From positions 60,962-124,961 of the forward strand of contig JAGQHB010000056.1 in the NCBI GenBank assembly GCA_020432045.1: a stretch of DNA of 64,000 nucleotides, in the 5' to 3' direction. A program made the position numbers and the translations under genes. This DNA is from Dehalococcoidia bacterium (GTDB lineage Bacteria > Chloroflexota > Dehalococcoidia > Tepidiformales > Tepidiformaceae). Below are positions 9,032-17,582 of this stretch, one piece after another; the stretch's first letter is position 1, and every line of letters starts with the position of its first letter. The notes under the pieces were generated by a model that worked only from the letters and a program-made list of their open reading frames with translations, was not told where the DNA came from and ran no database searches.

Positions 9032-9928
9032 ATGACGGACCAGAGCCCACTGATCATCGAGGTGGCGCTAAACGGCGGGACACCCAAGGCGCGAAACCGG
9101 AATGTGCCGCGGTCGGTCGCGGAGATTGTGGAGGATGGACTGGCGTGCCTCGAAGCGGGAGCGTCGATCGTCCACAACCACAACGACGAGCAGGTGATAG
9201 GGGGTGAGAACGGTGTTCACGCGGCGGCGCCGTACATCGAGGCATGGCGCGCGATTCTCGCGAAACGGCCGGACGCGCTGCTATATCCAACGATGGCGAG
9301 CGCGAGCCCTCGCACGAACATCGAGGAGCGCTATGCGCACATCCCGGCGCTGGCGGAGGCGGGCGTCTTGCGCCTGGGGCTGATTGACCCGGGTTCTGTC
9401 AACGTGGGGCCGATCGACAGCGAGGGCCTGCCGGCGGCGGTGGATTCGACCTATACGAACACGCTGCGAGATGCGCGGCACATGTTCGACACGTGCACGG
9501 CCCTGCAACTCGGGCCGAGCATCTCGTGCTTTGAGCCTGGCTTCGTGAGAGTGGCATCGAGGTACGCGGCGGCGGGCCGCATGCCGAAGGGGGCCCTGAT
9601 CAAGTTCTACTTCGGGGGCAAGTTCTCGAACTTCGGGCTACCACCGACGACGAAGGCGCTGGATGCGTACCTGGAAATGATCGAGGGGACAGGGCTCCCG
9701 TGGCTCGTGGCCGTGCTGGGAGGGGATTGTGTGGAAAGCGGCATAGCACGCGTAGCAATTGAGCGCGGAGGCAACGTGCGCGTTGGTCTGGAGGACTACG
9801 CGGGGAATCGAGAGCCAGGGAATCTCCAACTGGTACGCGAACTGGTGGCGCTGGCGAAGGAGTGCGGCCGCCCGGTGGCGACGCCGGACGAGGCGGCGGT
9901 AATTCTCGGACTGCCGCGGGGGCGGTAG
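9032..9928 (+). CDS. 3-keto-5-aminohexanoate cleavage family protein (BKACE, DUF849)
   Basis: A 298-aa TIM-barrel enzyme of the beta-keto acid cleavage (BKACE) family, which condenses a beta-keto acid with acetyl-CoA to give acetoacetate plus a CoA ester. Supporting motifs: IIEVALNGG at the N-terminus, the metal-binding SIVHNHNDE (HxH) near residues 45-53, and the late VRVGLEDYAGNREPGN. BKACE substrates vary widely and cannot be assigned here. A strong GGAGGTG lies 5 nt before the ATG. The zincin-like gene follows after 7 nt. Confidence 0.87.
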   Translation: MTDQSPLIIEVALNGGTPKARNRNVPRSVAEIVEDGLACLEAGASIVHNHNDEQVIGGENGVHAAAPYIEAWRAILAKRPDALLYPTMASASPRTNIEERYAHIPALAEAGVLRLGLIDPGSVNVGPIDSEGLPAAVDSTYTNTLRDARHMFDTCTALQLGPSISCFEPGFVRVASRYAAAGRMPKGALIKFYFGGKFSNFGLPPTTKALDAYLEMIEGTGLPWLVAVLGGDCVESGIARVAIERGGNVRVGLEDYAGNREPGNLQLVRELVALAKECGRPVATPDEAAVILGLPRGR

Positions 9929-9935
9929 GACACGG

Positions 9936-10310
9936 ATGGCAGCGGTCACAGCCTCGGCTCGCAGGCTGTTAGAGATGCACGGGCTGGTCGATGAGCCAGG
10001 TGACCTCGAACGCGCGCGGCTGCACACGAGTGGACCGCCAGCGTGGTACATCCGGGCCGTTAAGAAGCGGGCGATCACGCTGGGCCGGCATGTATGGGTG
10101 CGAGAGGTGCGGCTACTGGAAGACGTGCCCCTGCTGGCGCATGAGATCGTGCACGTGCGGCAGTTCCGGGAGATGGGGACCATACCGTTCCTCTGGCGGT
10201 ACTTCTGGGGGATGGCGCGGGCGGGGTTCCGGTACAGCCGCCGCTTGCCGCTGGAAGTGCCGGCGTATGCAAAGCAACGGGTAGCAGAAGAGCGGCTGGA
10301 GTTGCGCTAG
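9936..10310 (+). CDS. Small HExxH (DUF4157-like) zincin
   Basis: A 124-aa protein with a complete gluzincin-type site: His69-Glu70-Ile-Val-His73 (AHEIVHVRQ) and a plausible third ligand, Glu107, in LPLEVPAY. The preceding YIRAVKKRAITLGRHVWV fits the DUF4157 entry strand. No signal peptide is visible, so it may be cytosolic; such minimal zincins may be enzymes or just metal-binding folds. It follows the BKACE gene closely and ends in a CTAG shared with the convergent CLC gene. Confidence 0.6.
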   Translation: MAAVTASARRLLEMHGLVDEPGDLERARLHTSGPPAWYIRAVKKRAITLGRHVWVREVRLLEDVPLLAHEIVHVRQFREMGTIPFLWRYFWGMARAGFRYSRRLPLEVPAYAKQRVAEERLELR

Positions 10311-12112
10311 CCGGCGGTGGGCGTTGTGCCGTTGGCGAGCGACCTCGACACGGGCCTGCGGAAGTGCAGCGCGCCTTCGCGGACGCGCTCTTCGCTCGCG
10401 ACTATGCGGCGGGCTTCGAGCAGCTGACGAGGCGTGAGGATCCCAATGACGGTGCGGCTGGCGTCCCGCGAGACGACCGGCACGCTGGTGTAGCCGGTTT
10501 CGGACATCCGGAACGCGACGGCGCGAAGGGGCTCGTCGGCGTAGGCGACGACGGGCTCTGTCTGGAGGAGACCGGCGAGCGGGACGCCGGGATCGTCGAG
10601 GTTCGCGAGCTCCAGTTGGGAGCGGGAGACGACGCCGCCGAGGGCACCGGATGCATCAAGGGCCGGAAAGAGACGCTGCCACGACGCGGCAAGCGACGCT
10701 TCCGCCGTGGCGGAGCCAACGGTGAGCCCAGCGGGAAGGACGAGCGGCGCGGTGAGCATGACCTGATGAGCGAGCACAAGCTCGAGGGGGTCAAGGCCGT
10801 ACTCGCTGTGAAGGTGGTAGCCGCGGCGAGCCACTTTTTCGGTGAGGATAGACCGTTTCATGATGACGACAGTCAGGGCGTAGGCGCAGAAGGCGGCGAC
10901 AAGCAGGGGTAGGAGACTGGTGACGTCGCGGGTGATTTCGAGGGCGAAGATGACGCCGGTAAGCGGCGAGCGGAGGGTGCCGCCAAGGATGGCAGCGATG
11001 GCGATGAGGGACCAGAATCCGGGGCCTTCGGCCGGGAGGATGTTGGCTTCGAGGGCACCGATCGCAGCACCGACCATGAGCAGCGGGGCCAGCACACCAC
11101 CGGACGTCCCGGAGCCGAGGGAGACCGCCCAGATTGTGCTCTTGACGAAGATGACGGAGAGGACGAGTTCGTTGGAGGCAGAGCCATCGAGAAGGCGGCC
11201 GATAACGTCATAACCAACACCGAGGGTCTCCGGTGCGATCATCCCGCCAACGCCGATGACAGCACCGCCGATGGCAGGCCACCACATCCAGTGAATCGGG
11301 AGCCGATGGAATCCATCTTCGGACGCGTACACGGCATTTGTGAGGATGAGTGACGCGACGCCCACGGTAAGGCCGACAACCAGGCAGCCGGCGAGGCCAG
11401 CCGGTCCGACGAACTGGTGATGAGCCGGCACGGCGAAGAGGGCGCCCTCGCCGATGATGTAGTGGCGGGTGAGGGCAGCGGTTGCGCTGGCGGCGCCGAC
11501 GGGGACGAGGCTACGAGGCTTCCACTCGTAGAGGAGGAGCTCGACGGCGAGGAGGACGGCGGCAACGGGTGTACCGAACGTGGCAGACATGCCGCCAGCG
11601 GCACCGGCGACGAGGATCGTCTTACGCTCGGCACTGGTGAACTGAAAGAGGCTGGCAACGAGTGAGCCGACAGCACCGCCGGTCATGATGATCGGGCCTT
11701 CGGCGCCAAATGGGCCGCCCGAGCCAATGGAGATTGCGGAGGAGAGCGGTTTGAGGACAGAGACGCGGGGTTGGACGCGGCTCCGGTTGATCAGAATAGC
11801 TTCGATAGCTTCGGGGATACCGTGCCCGCGGATCTTGTCAGAGCCGTAGCGTGCCATGAGGCCGACGATGAGTCCGCCGACGACGGGGATGATGAGTGTG
11901 GGCCAGCCGAGAGAGGATTCAGCGGGGGACACGGCAGCCACCGAGATACGATGGAACCAGAACAGGTTGGTGAAGAACTGGATGAGCCGGAGGAGAGTCC
12001 AGGCGAGACCGGCGGCAGCTATGCCAAGAGCGGCGGCCAGACCGGCGAGGAGAAAGATGCGTGGGGTAGCGGTGAAGTCGCCGTGCGCGCCGGTGGCAGT
12101 TGCGAGGGTCAA
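10307..12112 (-). CDS. clcA: CLC-type chloride/proton antiporter with CBS pair
   Basis: A 601-aa membrane protein with about 10-11 helices, then a cytosolic CBS pair (about residues 440-580, ending in TVIGILTPRQLLEA). CLC signatures: RGHGIPEAI near 96, GSGGPFGAEGP at 130-140 with the gating glutamate Glu138 kept, and GSGTSGGVLAPLL. Retention of Glu138 argues for Cl-/H+ exchange rather than a channel. The first selectivity motif reads GHGIP instead of GSGIP, a variant seen in some prokaryotic CLCs. It is co-transcribed with the upstream MarR gene (ATGA overlap at 12109-12112). Confidence 0.93.
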   Translation of the reverse strand: MTLATATGAHGDFTATPRIFLLAGLAAALGIAAAGLAWTLLRLIQFFTNLFWFHRISVAAVSPAESSLGWPTLIIPVVGGLIVGLMARYGSDKIRGHGIPEAIEAILINRSRVQPRVSVLKPLSSAISIGSGGPFGAEGPIIMTGGAVGSLVASLFQFTSAERKTILVAGAAGGMSATFGTPVAAVLLAVELLLYEWKPRSLVPVGAASATAALTRHYIIGEGALFAVPAHHQFVGPAGLAGCLVVGLTVGVASLILTNAVYASEDGFHRLPIHWMWWPAIGGAVIGVGGMIAPETLGVGYDVIGRLLDGSASNELVLSVIFVKSTIWAVSLGSGTSGGVLAPLLMVGAAIGALEANILPAEGPGFWSLIAIAAILGGTLRSPLTGVIFALEITRDVTSLLPLLVAAFCAYALTVVIMKRSILTEKVARRGYHLHSEYGLDPLELVLAHQVMLTAPLVLPAGLTVGSATAEASLAASWQRLFPALDASGALGGVVSRSQLELANLDDPGVPLAGLLQTEPVVAYADEPLRAVAFRMSETGYTSVPVVSRDASRTVIGILTPRQLLEARRIVASEERVREGALHFRRPVSRSLANGTTPTAG

Positions 12113-12585
12113 CGGGAGGCTCCTGTTTCCCGGTCAAGCGCGGGCCACGCAGTTGGCTGAGTGAGCCCGTCGGTGATCGACTTGAGGGCGCGGACGAGAG
12201 CCGGGCCAACGTCCTGCAGCTCGCGGTGGTGGTGGATTGAAAGTTCAGCGAGAATTGCCTCGCCCTCGGGGGTGAGGAGGACGTGGACGACGCGCCGGTC
12301 GGTCTCCGATGGTTCGCGGGTGATGAGGCCACGAGCAACCGTGCGGTCGACGAGTCCGACGGCGGTGTGGTGGCGAATTCCGAGGCCGCTGGCGATCGCG
12401 GCAATCCGAACAGGGCCCGGGGTGGCGCGGATGAGCAGCAGCAGCTGGTGCTGCTGGGGCTCAACCCCGGCGGCACGGGCGGCATCCTCGGAGAAGCTGA
12501 GGAAGCGGCGGATGTCGGTCCGAAAGGCGTACAAAGCCTGGTAGTCGCCGTCGGTGAATGGCTCACGCGTGTCCAAGAGTTGCAT
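12109..12585 (-). CDS. MarR family transcriptional regulator
   Basis: A 158-aa winged-helix regulator. The central LLLIRATPGPVRIAAIASGL-type wHTH and the wing VARGLITREPSETDRRVVHVLLT are diagnostic. MarR proteins dimerise and repress their own promoter until a small ligand binds. It overlaps clcA by 4 nt, so it probably controls the antiporter. A small palindrome (TATCGTGATA, 12588-12597) overlaps the predicted -10, fitting autoregulation. Start ATG 12585 is leaderless by this reading. Confidence 0.9.
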   Translation of the reverse strand: MQLLDTREPFTDGDYQALYAFRTDIRRFLSFSEDAARAAGVEPQQHQLLLLIRATPGPVRIAAIASGLGIRHHTAVGLVDRTVARGLITREPSETDRRVVHVLLTPEGEAILAELSIHHHRELQDVGPALVRALKSITDGLTQPTAWPALDRETGASR

Positions 12586-12587
12586 CG

Positions 12588-12597
12588 TATCACGATA
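12588..12597 (-). promoter_or_regulatory. -10 box and operator-like palindrome of marR-clcA
   Basis: On the minus strand TATCGT (12597-12592) ends 6 nt before ATG 12585. The same bases form the palindrome TATC-GT-GATA, so a MarR dimer bound here would block RNA polymerase. Confidence 0.45.
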
Positions 12598-12651
12598 GAT
12601 TTATGGAACAACGTCGCCTCGGTACCTGCGGCGCGAAGCTGGAAGTCGCGG

Positions 12652-13275
12652 TTATGTCTCGCGGAGGAGGAGTTCGAGGGCGGACCACGCGTCGGCGGCC
12701 ACAGATTCAGGGGAGCGGCGGGCGTCGAGCATCAGCCAGCCACCGGGCGCCGCGTCGGCGGCCATGGCGAAGTAGCCGGAGCGAACCTTCTTGTGGAAGG
12801 CGATAGATTCGAGGCCGGTACGGATGGCCTCGTCCTCGCCGTGCTTTCGCTGGAGGCCGGCCGCCGGGTCGATATCGAGGAGGAGCGTGAGGGACGGGGA
12901 GAGGCCACCGGTAGCAAGGCGATTGATATTGCGGAGGGTCGCGAGGTCGAGACCGCGAGCGTAGCCCTGGTAGGCGAACGTGGACGCCTCGAAGCGGTCA
13001 CAGATGACGACGGCACCGCGTTGGAGAGCCGGCCGGATGACTTCAGCAACGATCTGGGCGCGGGCGGCGAGAAAGGCGAACGTCTCGGCCCATGGGACGA
13101 GGTCTTCGTGAAGCAGAGTGCGGACGATCTCGCCGGCCGGAGTACCGCCGGGCTCGCGGGTGAGGACTGGTTCACGGCCCTCAGCGTTCACCCGCGCGGC
13201 GAGTGCGGAGGCGAGAGTGGACTTGCCAGCCCCTTCGCCGCCTTCGAGTGCAAGGAAGATACCGCGGACGGTCAC
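12652..13275 (-). CDS. tmk: Thymidylate kinase
   Basis: A 207-aa dTMP kinase making dTDP for DNA synthesis. The P-loop EGGEGAGKS is at residues 11-19, the thymidine-binding [12 protein letters not shown] is in the middle, and a C-terminal [13 protein letters not shown] with basic LID region ([10 protein letters not shown]) follows. Length is standard. Its start overlaps the R3H/AAA gene by ATGA, making it the last gene of a four-gene overlapped operon. It ends 67 nt before the marR start. Confidence 0.95.
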   Translation of the reverse strand: MTVRGIFLALEGGEGAGKSTLASALAARVNAEGREPVLTREPGGTPAGEIVRTLLHEDLVPWAETFAFLAARAQIVAEVIRPALQRGAVVICDRFEASTFAYQGYARGLDLATLRNINRLATGGLSPSLTLLLDIDPAAGLQRKHGEDEAIRTGLESIAFHKKVRSGYFAMAADAAPGGWLMLDARRSPESVAADAWSALELLLRET

Positions 13276-14984
13276 CGGTTCTCGTTGCGGGCGAAGGGGC
13301 CACCGGGGACGCCAAGGGGCAGGATCTTCACGCGTCGAAAGGGCTCGCGGCCAGCACTGCGACTTTCGAGATTGAAACGGTTCGCCATTTCGTGCTGGAG
13401 GCGGCGGACGTATGCGTTGGCGGGCGAGAGCTCGATGGGCTGACCCTGGTCCATGACCTGGGCGATCGCGTCCTCAGTTTCGCGGAAGGCAGCCGAAACG
13501 GGGTCGGGACGGGCGGAGGGCAGGGCCGGGGGCCCACCTTGCAACTGGAGGAGCATCTGTTCGATCTGGAATTGGGCGCCGTTCTTGAGGACGTAGATGG
13601 GTAACGAACGTTCTTCGGCTTCGCGCACGGCGGCGGGCTTGGCACGGTACTGGGAGCGAAGGATGAGGACGGCGTCGGCATCATCGATGGTGGCCGCGAT
13701 CTCGATAGGGACGCCGAGGGTGCGGCCGGCAGCTTCGATCCGGCCGCGTGGAATTCCAAACGGGTAGAGGCGCGTCAGGGTCACACCGTCTGCCGGGGGG
13801 GCTGTAAATCGCGGCTGTGGCGAAACGCCGGGGTCGCCATCAGGCGCGAGATCCGGCCGCACGCGCCCTCCACCACGGTAGTGGGGTTCCCGGTCTCCGC
13901 CACGCCCAAGCGGCAGCGGCGACCGGCCGTATGCACCGGCACTGGACTCAGCGGCATGTTCGACGATCTCAATACGACCACCCGGTGCCAGCTGACGGAT
14001 TTCGGGCGGCGCCTGCCAGCCCCGAAGGAGGGTGTCGACGGTCTCGGCAACATCTTTATGCAGGGCAATACGGTGCCATGCCTGGATCTCAACGATCGCA
14101 TCAAACGTGGGGGGCGCCTTGCGTTCGAGGATGGACTTCTGGGTGCCGCGGCGACGGGCCTCTTCGTCGCTGAGAGTGACCGACTGAATGCCGCCGATGA
14201 GGTCAGAGAGGGTCGGGTTCAACATGAGGTTTTCGAGTGCGTTGCCATGGGCCGTGCCGACGAGTTGGACACCGCGCTCAGCGATGGTGCGGGCGGCGTG
14301 CGCTTCCAACTCGGTGCCGATTTCATCGATGACGATAACTTCGGGCATGTGGTTTTCGACGGCTTCGATCATGACGGCGTGCTGAAGGGCGGGCGTGGGC
14401 ACCTGCATCCGGCGGGCGCCGCCGATCGCCGGGTGAGGGATGTCGCCATCTCCGGCTATTTCGTTGGACGTGTCGACGATGATCACACGCTTTCCGGCAT
14501 CGTCGGCAAGCACGCGGGCGACCTCACGGAGCATGGTGGTCTTGCCGACGCCGGGCCGGCCAAGGAAGAGGATGCTCTGGCCACTGGTGACGAGGTCTTC
14601 GATGACACGAATGGTGCCGTAGACAGAGCGGCCAACGCGGCAGGTTAGACCTACGACTTTGCCCCGCCGGTTTCGGATGCAGGAGATGCGGTGGAGTGTG
14701 CGTTCGATGCCGGCACGGTTGTCGTCGCCGAAATTGCCGATGTGGTCGACGACGTGCTGGAGGTCCTCCTCGGTGACCTCGGTTTCGGCGAGCATGACTT
14801 CGCGGCCAGGATAGCGGGCAGCGGGAAGGCGGCCGAGATCGAGGACGACTTCCAGGAGGCCCTCGCGACGGCCCGATTCGCGCACTTTATCGCCAATGAA
14901 TGGGGGCAGGGCATCGAGAAGCAGATCAAGGTCGTCGGTGATGACCTGTTCGAATGGGAGGTCGCTGCGTTCGGTTTGATTCAC
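13272..14984 (-). CDS. R3H domain / AAA ATPase (Ycf45/SpoIIIAA-like)
   Basis: A 570-aa protein. The first 300 residues form a AAA/secretion-type ATPase with Walker A GRPGVGKT (142-149), Walker B VIVIDEIG (216-223) and the GTAHG motif, as in chloroplast Ycf45 and SpoIIIAA. A Pro/Gly-rich linker (about 350-410) leads to a small alpha/beta domain and a C-terminal R3H nucleic-acid-binding domain (about 515-558: [19 protein letters not shown]). Probably a single-stranded nucleic-acid-dependent ATPase; its exact role is unknown. GTG start 14984 overlaps the acetyltransferase stop (GTGA); its own stop overlaps tmk. Confidence 0.88.
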   Translation of the reverse strand: MNQTERSDLPFEQVITDDLDLLLDALPPFIGDKVRESGRREGLLEVVLDLGRLPAARYPGREVMLAETEVTEEDLQHVVDHIGNFGDDNRAGIERTLHRISCIRNRRGKVVGLTCRVGRSVYGTIRVIEDLVTSGQSILFLGRPGVGKTTMLREVARVLADDAGKRVIIVDTSNEIAGDGDIPHPAIGGARRMQVPTPALQHAVMIEAVENHMPEVIVIDEIGTELEAHAARTIAERGVQLVGTAHGNALENLMLNPTLSDLIGGIQSVTLSDEEARRRGTQKSILERKAPPTFDAIVEIQAWHRIALHKDVAETVDTLLRGWQAPPEIRQLAPGGRIEIVEHAAESSAGAYGRSPLPLGRGGDREPHYRGGGRVRPDLAPDGDPGVSPQPRFTAPPADGVTLTRLYPFGIPRGRIEAAGRTLGVPIEIAATIDDADAVLILRSQYRAKPAAVREAEERSLPIYVLKNGAQFQIEQMLLQLQGGPPALPSARPDPVSAAFRETEDAIAQVMDQGQPIELSPANAYVRRLQHEMANRFNLESRSAGREPFRRVKILPLGVPGGPFARNENR

Positions 14985-15907
14985 GTAATTTGCGGCATCA
15001 CCCGCTCTACGGCGGGCACGCCCTCCTTGAGGGGATTGAGCAGGGCGAGCCGGCGGGTGTACACCAGCCTGACTCCGAGCGGACTGTAGCCGCGGTCATC
15101 GGCGCGGCGTTCGAGGTCGACCTGGTCTTCTCCGAGCACGAGCGTACCGTGCCGGTGAACATGGGTTTCGACAAGGTCGAGGGCCTGGTCCAGCAGATCG
15201 GCCGAGGCGGCGGAGTCGACGAGGACCCGGCATTCGCGTTCGGCAAACCCGACCCATCCTTCGATGCCGCGCTCGTTTTCGGCGACGAATTCGCGGTCGA
15301 CATCGAAGGAATCGAGCAGGGCGCGCCAGTCCTGGAGAGTAGGGGCTTCGTTGCGGCGGATGTGCTCGGGGACGGCACGGCAGTAGAGGCGGAAGATGCT
15401 GTTCTTGTCCGTACGCGTGGCCACGCGAAAAGGATCGCCGCCACTTGACCCGTGACGGCGCGGGACAGCAAACAGCCGCTCGATCCGTCCGGCCATGAGT
15501 CCGGCGCGGCGAATGGCTGGACCGTGTGTGGAGCCTTCAGGGCAACGCATGATCAGCGCGTGTCCCGAGCGGCGTGCGACCTCGGGTGCAGCGCCTTCAA
15601 GGAGCGCAGTGACCGCGTCGTCGTCCTTGTCGCGGGCGATACGCAGGGAGACGGCCTCCCAGGCGGCCCCACCTTCGAGTTCGCGACCAACGAGCACTCC
15701 ACGGTAGGAGAGGCCACGACGGAGGCCGAGGACGACGGTGCGCGGAATCGGGGGGAGGTTGGTGAGGCCGGTTGCGGCCAAACCAGAGCTGACGAGCAGG
15801 TTTTCGCCGCTACGGGTAGCAACGATCTCCGTGGAGAGACGGCGGAGTTGGGGCCAGAGCGTGGCGGCATCGATCGGGCTCAGAGGTTCAGCGACGAGCT
15901 CAGGCAT
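14981..15907 (-). CDS. GNAT-like acetyltransferase domain protein
   Basis: A 308-aa protein (start ATG 15907, [20 protein letters not shown]) with two regions resembling GNAT folds: [20 protein letters not shown], then a second half with [31 protein letters not shown] and a C-terminal LEDERGYSPLG-like segment ([20 protein letters not shown]). This looks like a tandem or degenerate GNAT; substrate unknown. The start lies inside the pdxT stop region (8-nt overlap) and the end overlaps the R3H/AAA start, so translation is coupled. The longer in-frame extension upstream is antisense-like noise over pdxT. Confidence 0.6.
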   Translation of the reverse strand: MPELVAEPLSPIDAATLWPQLRRLSTEIVATRSGENLLVSSGLAATGLTNLPPIPRTVVLGLRRGLSYRGVLVGRELEGGAAWEAVSLRIARDKDDDAVTALLEGAAPEVARRSGHALIMRCPEGSTHGPAIRRAGLMAGRIERLFAVPRRHGSSGGDPFRVATRTDKNSIFRLYCRAVPEHIRRNEAPTLQDWRALLDSFDVDREFVAENERGIEGWVGFAERECRVLVDSAASADLLDQALDLVETHVHRHGTLVLGEDQVDLERRADDRGYSPLGVRLVYTRRLALLNPLKEGVPAVERVMPQIT

Positions 15908-16820
15908 CGGCGGTCTCCCGTGCAGGGGCCGGGCCATCGGCACGCCAGTAACGAGAGCCGTCACGTTCGCGGTCAAGGTAGCCCCAATCGAAAAGGACAC
16001 GGCGGAGGAGGGCGGAGTCGTTGAACGTGTGATGCCGGTCAAGAAGCGTGTTGACCTCGCGCTCCGAATAGCGCTGCCCGGAATCGAACCGTGGGGCGAG
16101 ATAGGAGATGGCGGCACGCTGTAGTTTGTCGCGAGTGGGCCAGGCGGTAAGGCGCCCGCTGGCATCGAGGAACGGGAGGAGCTCAGGAGGGGCGCCGGCG
16201 GGAAGCGGGGCACGTGGTTCGCGCTGGATGGATATGCCGGTGCCGAGGAAGTAGCTGTGGAGGCGCGAGTCGCCGGTTATCTCGGGGTGGAACGAGGTCG
16301 CGAGGAGGTTGCCCTGGCGTGCGGCTACGACACTCCCGTCGGCGAGGCGGGCGATGGCGCCAGCGGGAGGACGGACTTCCGTGATGATCGGGGCACGGAT
16401 GAAGACGGCGTGGAAGGGCCCGCCTTCGATGCCCTTGATGTCGAGGTTCTCTTCAAAGCTATCGACCTGACGGCCGAAGGCGTTGCGAGCGATGGAGATG
16501 TCCATCACTTCGATGCCGGGGCGGTCCAGGCGGTCGACGACTTTGGCGAGGAGGATGGCTCCAGCACAGGTTCCCCAGACGGGGCGGCCACTGGCACAGA
16601 AATCACGGATTGGATCCTGGAATCCGTTGCTAAGGATGAGCCGGGCGATGGTCGTGCTTTCGCCACCGGGAATGATGAGCGCATCGAGGTCCCGGAGCTG
16701 TTCGGGCTTGCGGATTTCATAGGAATAGTGGCCGAGTTGGTCGAGCATTTCCCGGTGCTCGCGGAAGTCGCCCTGGAGGGCGAGCACACCGACACTGCGA
16801 GGGGAAGAGACAGCAGTCAT
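15900..16820 (-). CDS. pdxT: PLP synthase glutaminase PdxT fused to DUF2087
   Basis: A 306-aa protein. Residues 1-195 are PdxT, the glutaminase feeding ammonia to PdxS in pyridoxal phosphate synthesis: VLALQGDFREH at 12-22, GGESTT at 52-57, nucleophile Cys85 in GTCAGAI, and His178/Glu180 in SFHPEIT. Residues about 213-294 form a DUF2087 domain (RYSEREVNTLL, LLRRVLFDWGYLDR, GSRYWR), a winged-helix-like module normally found alone or behind HTH domains. Start ATG 16820 has a GGAGGT ribosome binding site; the in-frame upstream extension is rejected. pdxS is not in the window. First gene of the pdxT-GNAT-R3H-tmk operon. Confidence 0.88.
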   Translation of the reverse strand: MTAVSSPRSVGVLALQGDFREHREMLDQLGHYSYEIRKPEQLRDLDALIIPGGESTTIARLILSNGFQDPIRDFCASGRPVWGTCAGAILLAKVVDRLDRPGIEVMDISIARNAFGRQVDSFEENLDIKGIEGGPFHAVFIRAPIITEVRPPAGAIARLADGSVVAARQGNLLATSFHPEITGDSRLHSYFLGTGISIQREPRAPLPAGAPPELLPFLDASGRLTAWPTRDKLQRAAISYLAPRFDSGQRYSEREVNTLLDRHHTFNDSALLRRVLFDWGYLDRERDGSRYWRADGPAPARETADA

Positions 16821-16978
16821 CGCAACCTCCGGGCAGAGGCGAACGGGGGCATTTGGCTGCGGAGGAGTGCAATCGGCGTCGGCAAGCGAGGCTCGAACCC
16901 TACAAACAACGTGGATCGAGTGTAACACGGGGACGGGCCGGAGCAGCGTTTAGAGGTGTTCACGACGAGCGGCATGGG

Positions 16979-17302
16979 TCAGGGGAAATCAGAGCCGGGC
17001 ACGGCGTCGGGATCGGTCACGAGCTCGTTCCAGCGGCGAGCGAGCGTTTCGATCGGCGAGGGGGGTGGTGTCCAGGGAATGCCACGAACGATGACACCGC
17101 GGTTCTCTTCGTAGGCAACGAGCCCCTCCGATTCGAGGCGGCGGAAGGCTTCGCGGACCGGGGTCTGGCTGACGCCCCAGCGGAGGGCGATCTCCTGCTG
17201 ACGCAGGTGTTCGCCTTCGGCGATGGCGCCAGACATGATCCCACTCTGGAGCGCTTCGTACACGATATCTGCTTTTGTTCGCCGTTGGGACGGTTCGGCC
17301 AT
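16979..17302 (-). CDS. Minimal GntR family regulator
   Basis: A 107-aa protein holding a complete GntR winged helix (KADIVYEALQSGIMSGAIAEG, then EIALRWGVSQTPVREAFRRL and SEGLVAYEENRGVIVRG) but no effector domain: only about 30 residues follow. GntR/FadR members normally have a C-terminal FCD or UTRA domain of 120 or more residues. The stop (TGA) is clean and the downstream 158 nt carry no in-frame FCD remnant that I can see. It is either a naturally short regulator or a truncated one; target unknown. Confidence 0.75.
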   Translation of the reverse strand: MAEPSQRRTKADIVYEALQSGIMSGAIAEGEHLRQQEIALRWGVSQTPVREAFRRLESEGLVAYEENRGVIVRGIPWTPPPSPIETLARRWNELVTDPDAVPGSDFP

Positions 17303-17355
17303 GGGATCATCATACGACGGGGCTGCCCTCGAATTCGGGAAGAAGCCGCGGCGGG

Positions 17356-17565
17356 TTAGAGCTTAAGGCCGAGCAGTTCCCTTTCGACTTCGCCATTGGC
17401 GTGGACCGTGAGATTGACCCAGGTGATGCGGAGCTTGACGCGACCACGCGGGCTTTCGACCCAAACTTCGTCACCCTTCTCCCAACGGTAGTCGGAACGG
17501 ATGGTGACGAGATGATCGCCGCGGCTGCCGGTGAAGGCATCGGCTTCGTAGAAGCTGGTGTTCAT
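17356..17565 (-). CDS. Small hypothetical protein (69 aa)
   Basis: A 69-aa soluble protein starting MNTSFYEADAF, with a beta-rich pattern (HLVTIRSDYRWEKGDEVWVES, GRVKLRITWVNLTVH) that could be an SH3- or PilZ-like small barrel. I do not recognise it. The start ATG 17565 is 17 nt after the aroF stop, so it is almost certainly on the aroF transcript. Its codon usage looks like its neighbours. The long in-frame upstream extension antisense to aroF is rejected as Arg/Pro-rich shadow. Confidence 0.6.
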   Translation of the reverse strand: MNTSFYEADAFTGSRGDHLVTIRSDYRWEKGDEVWVESPRGRVKLRITWVNLTVHANGEVERELLGLKL

Positions 17566-17582
17566 TGGCTTCGGCCGGGCGC

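Noticed and set aside
12283..13443. A 386-aa plus-strand ORF opposite marR, tmk and the R3H/AAA gene
   Set aside because: Antisense to three genes that have clear motifs.
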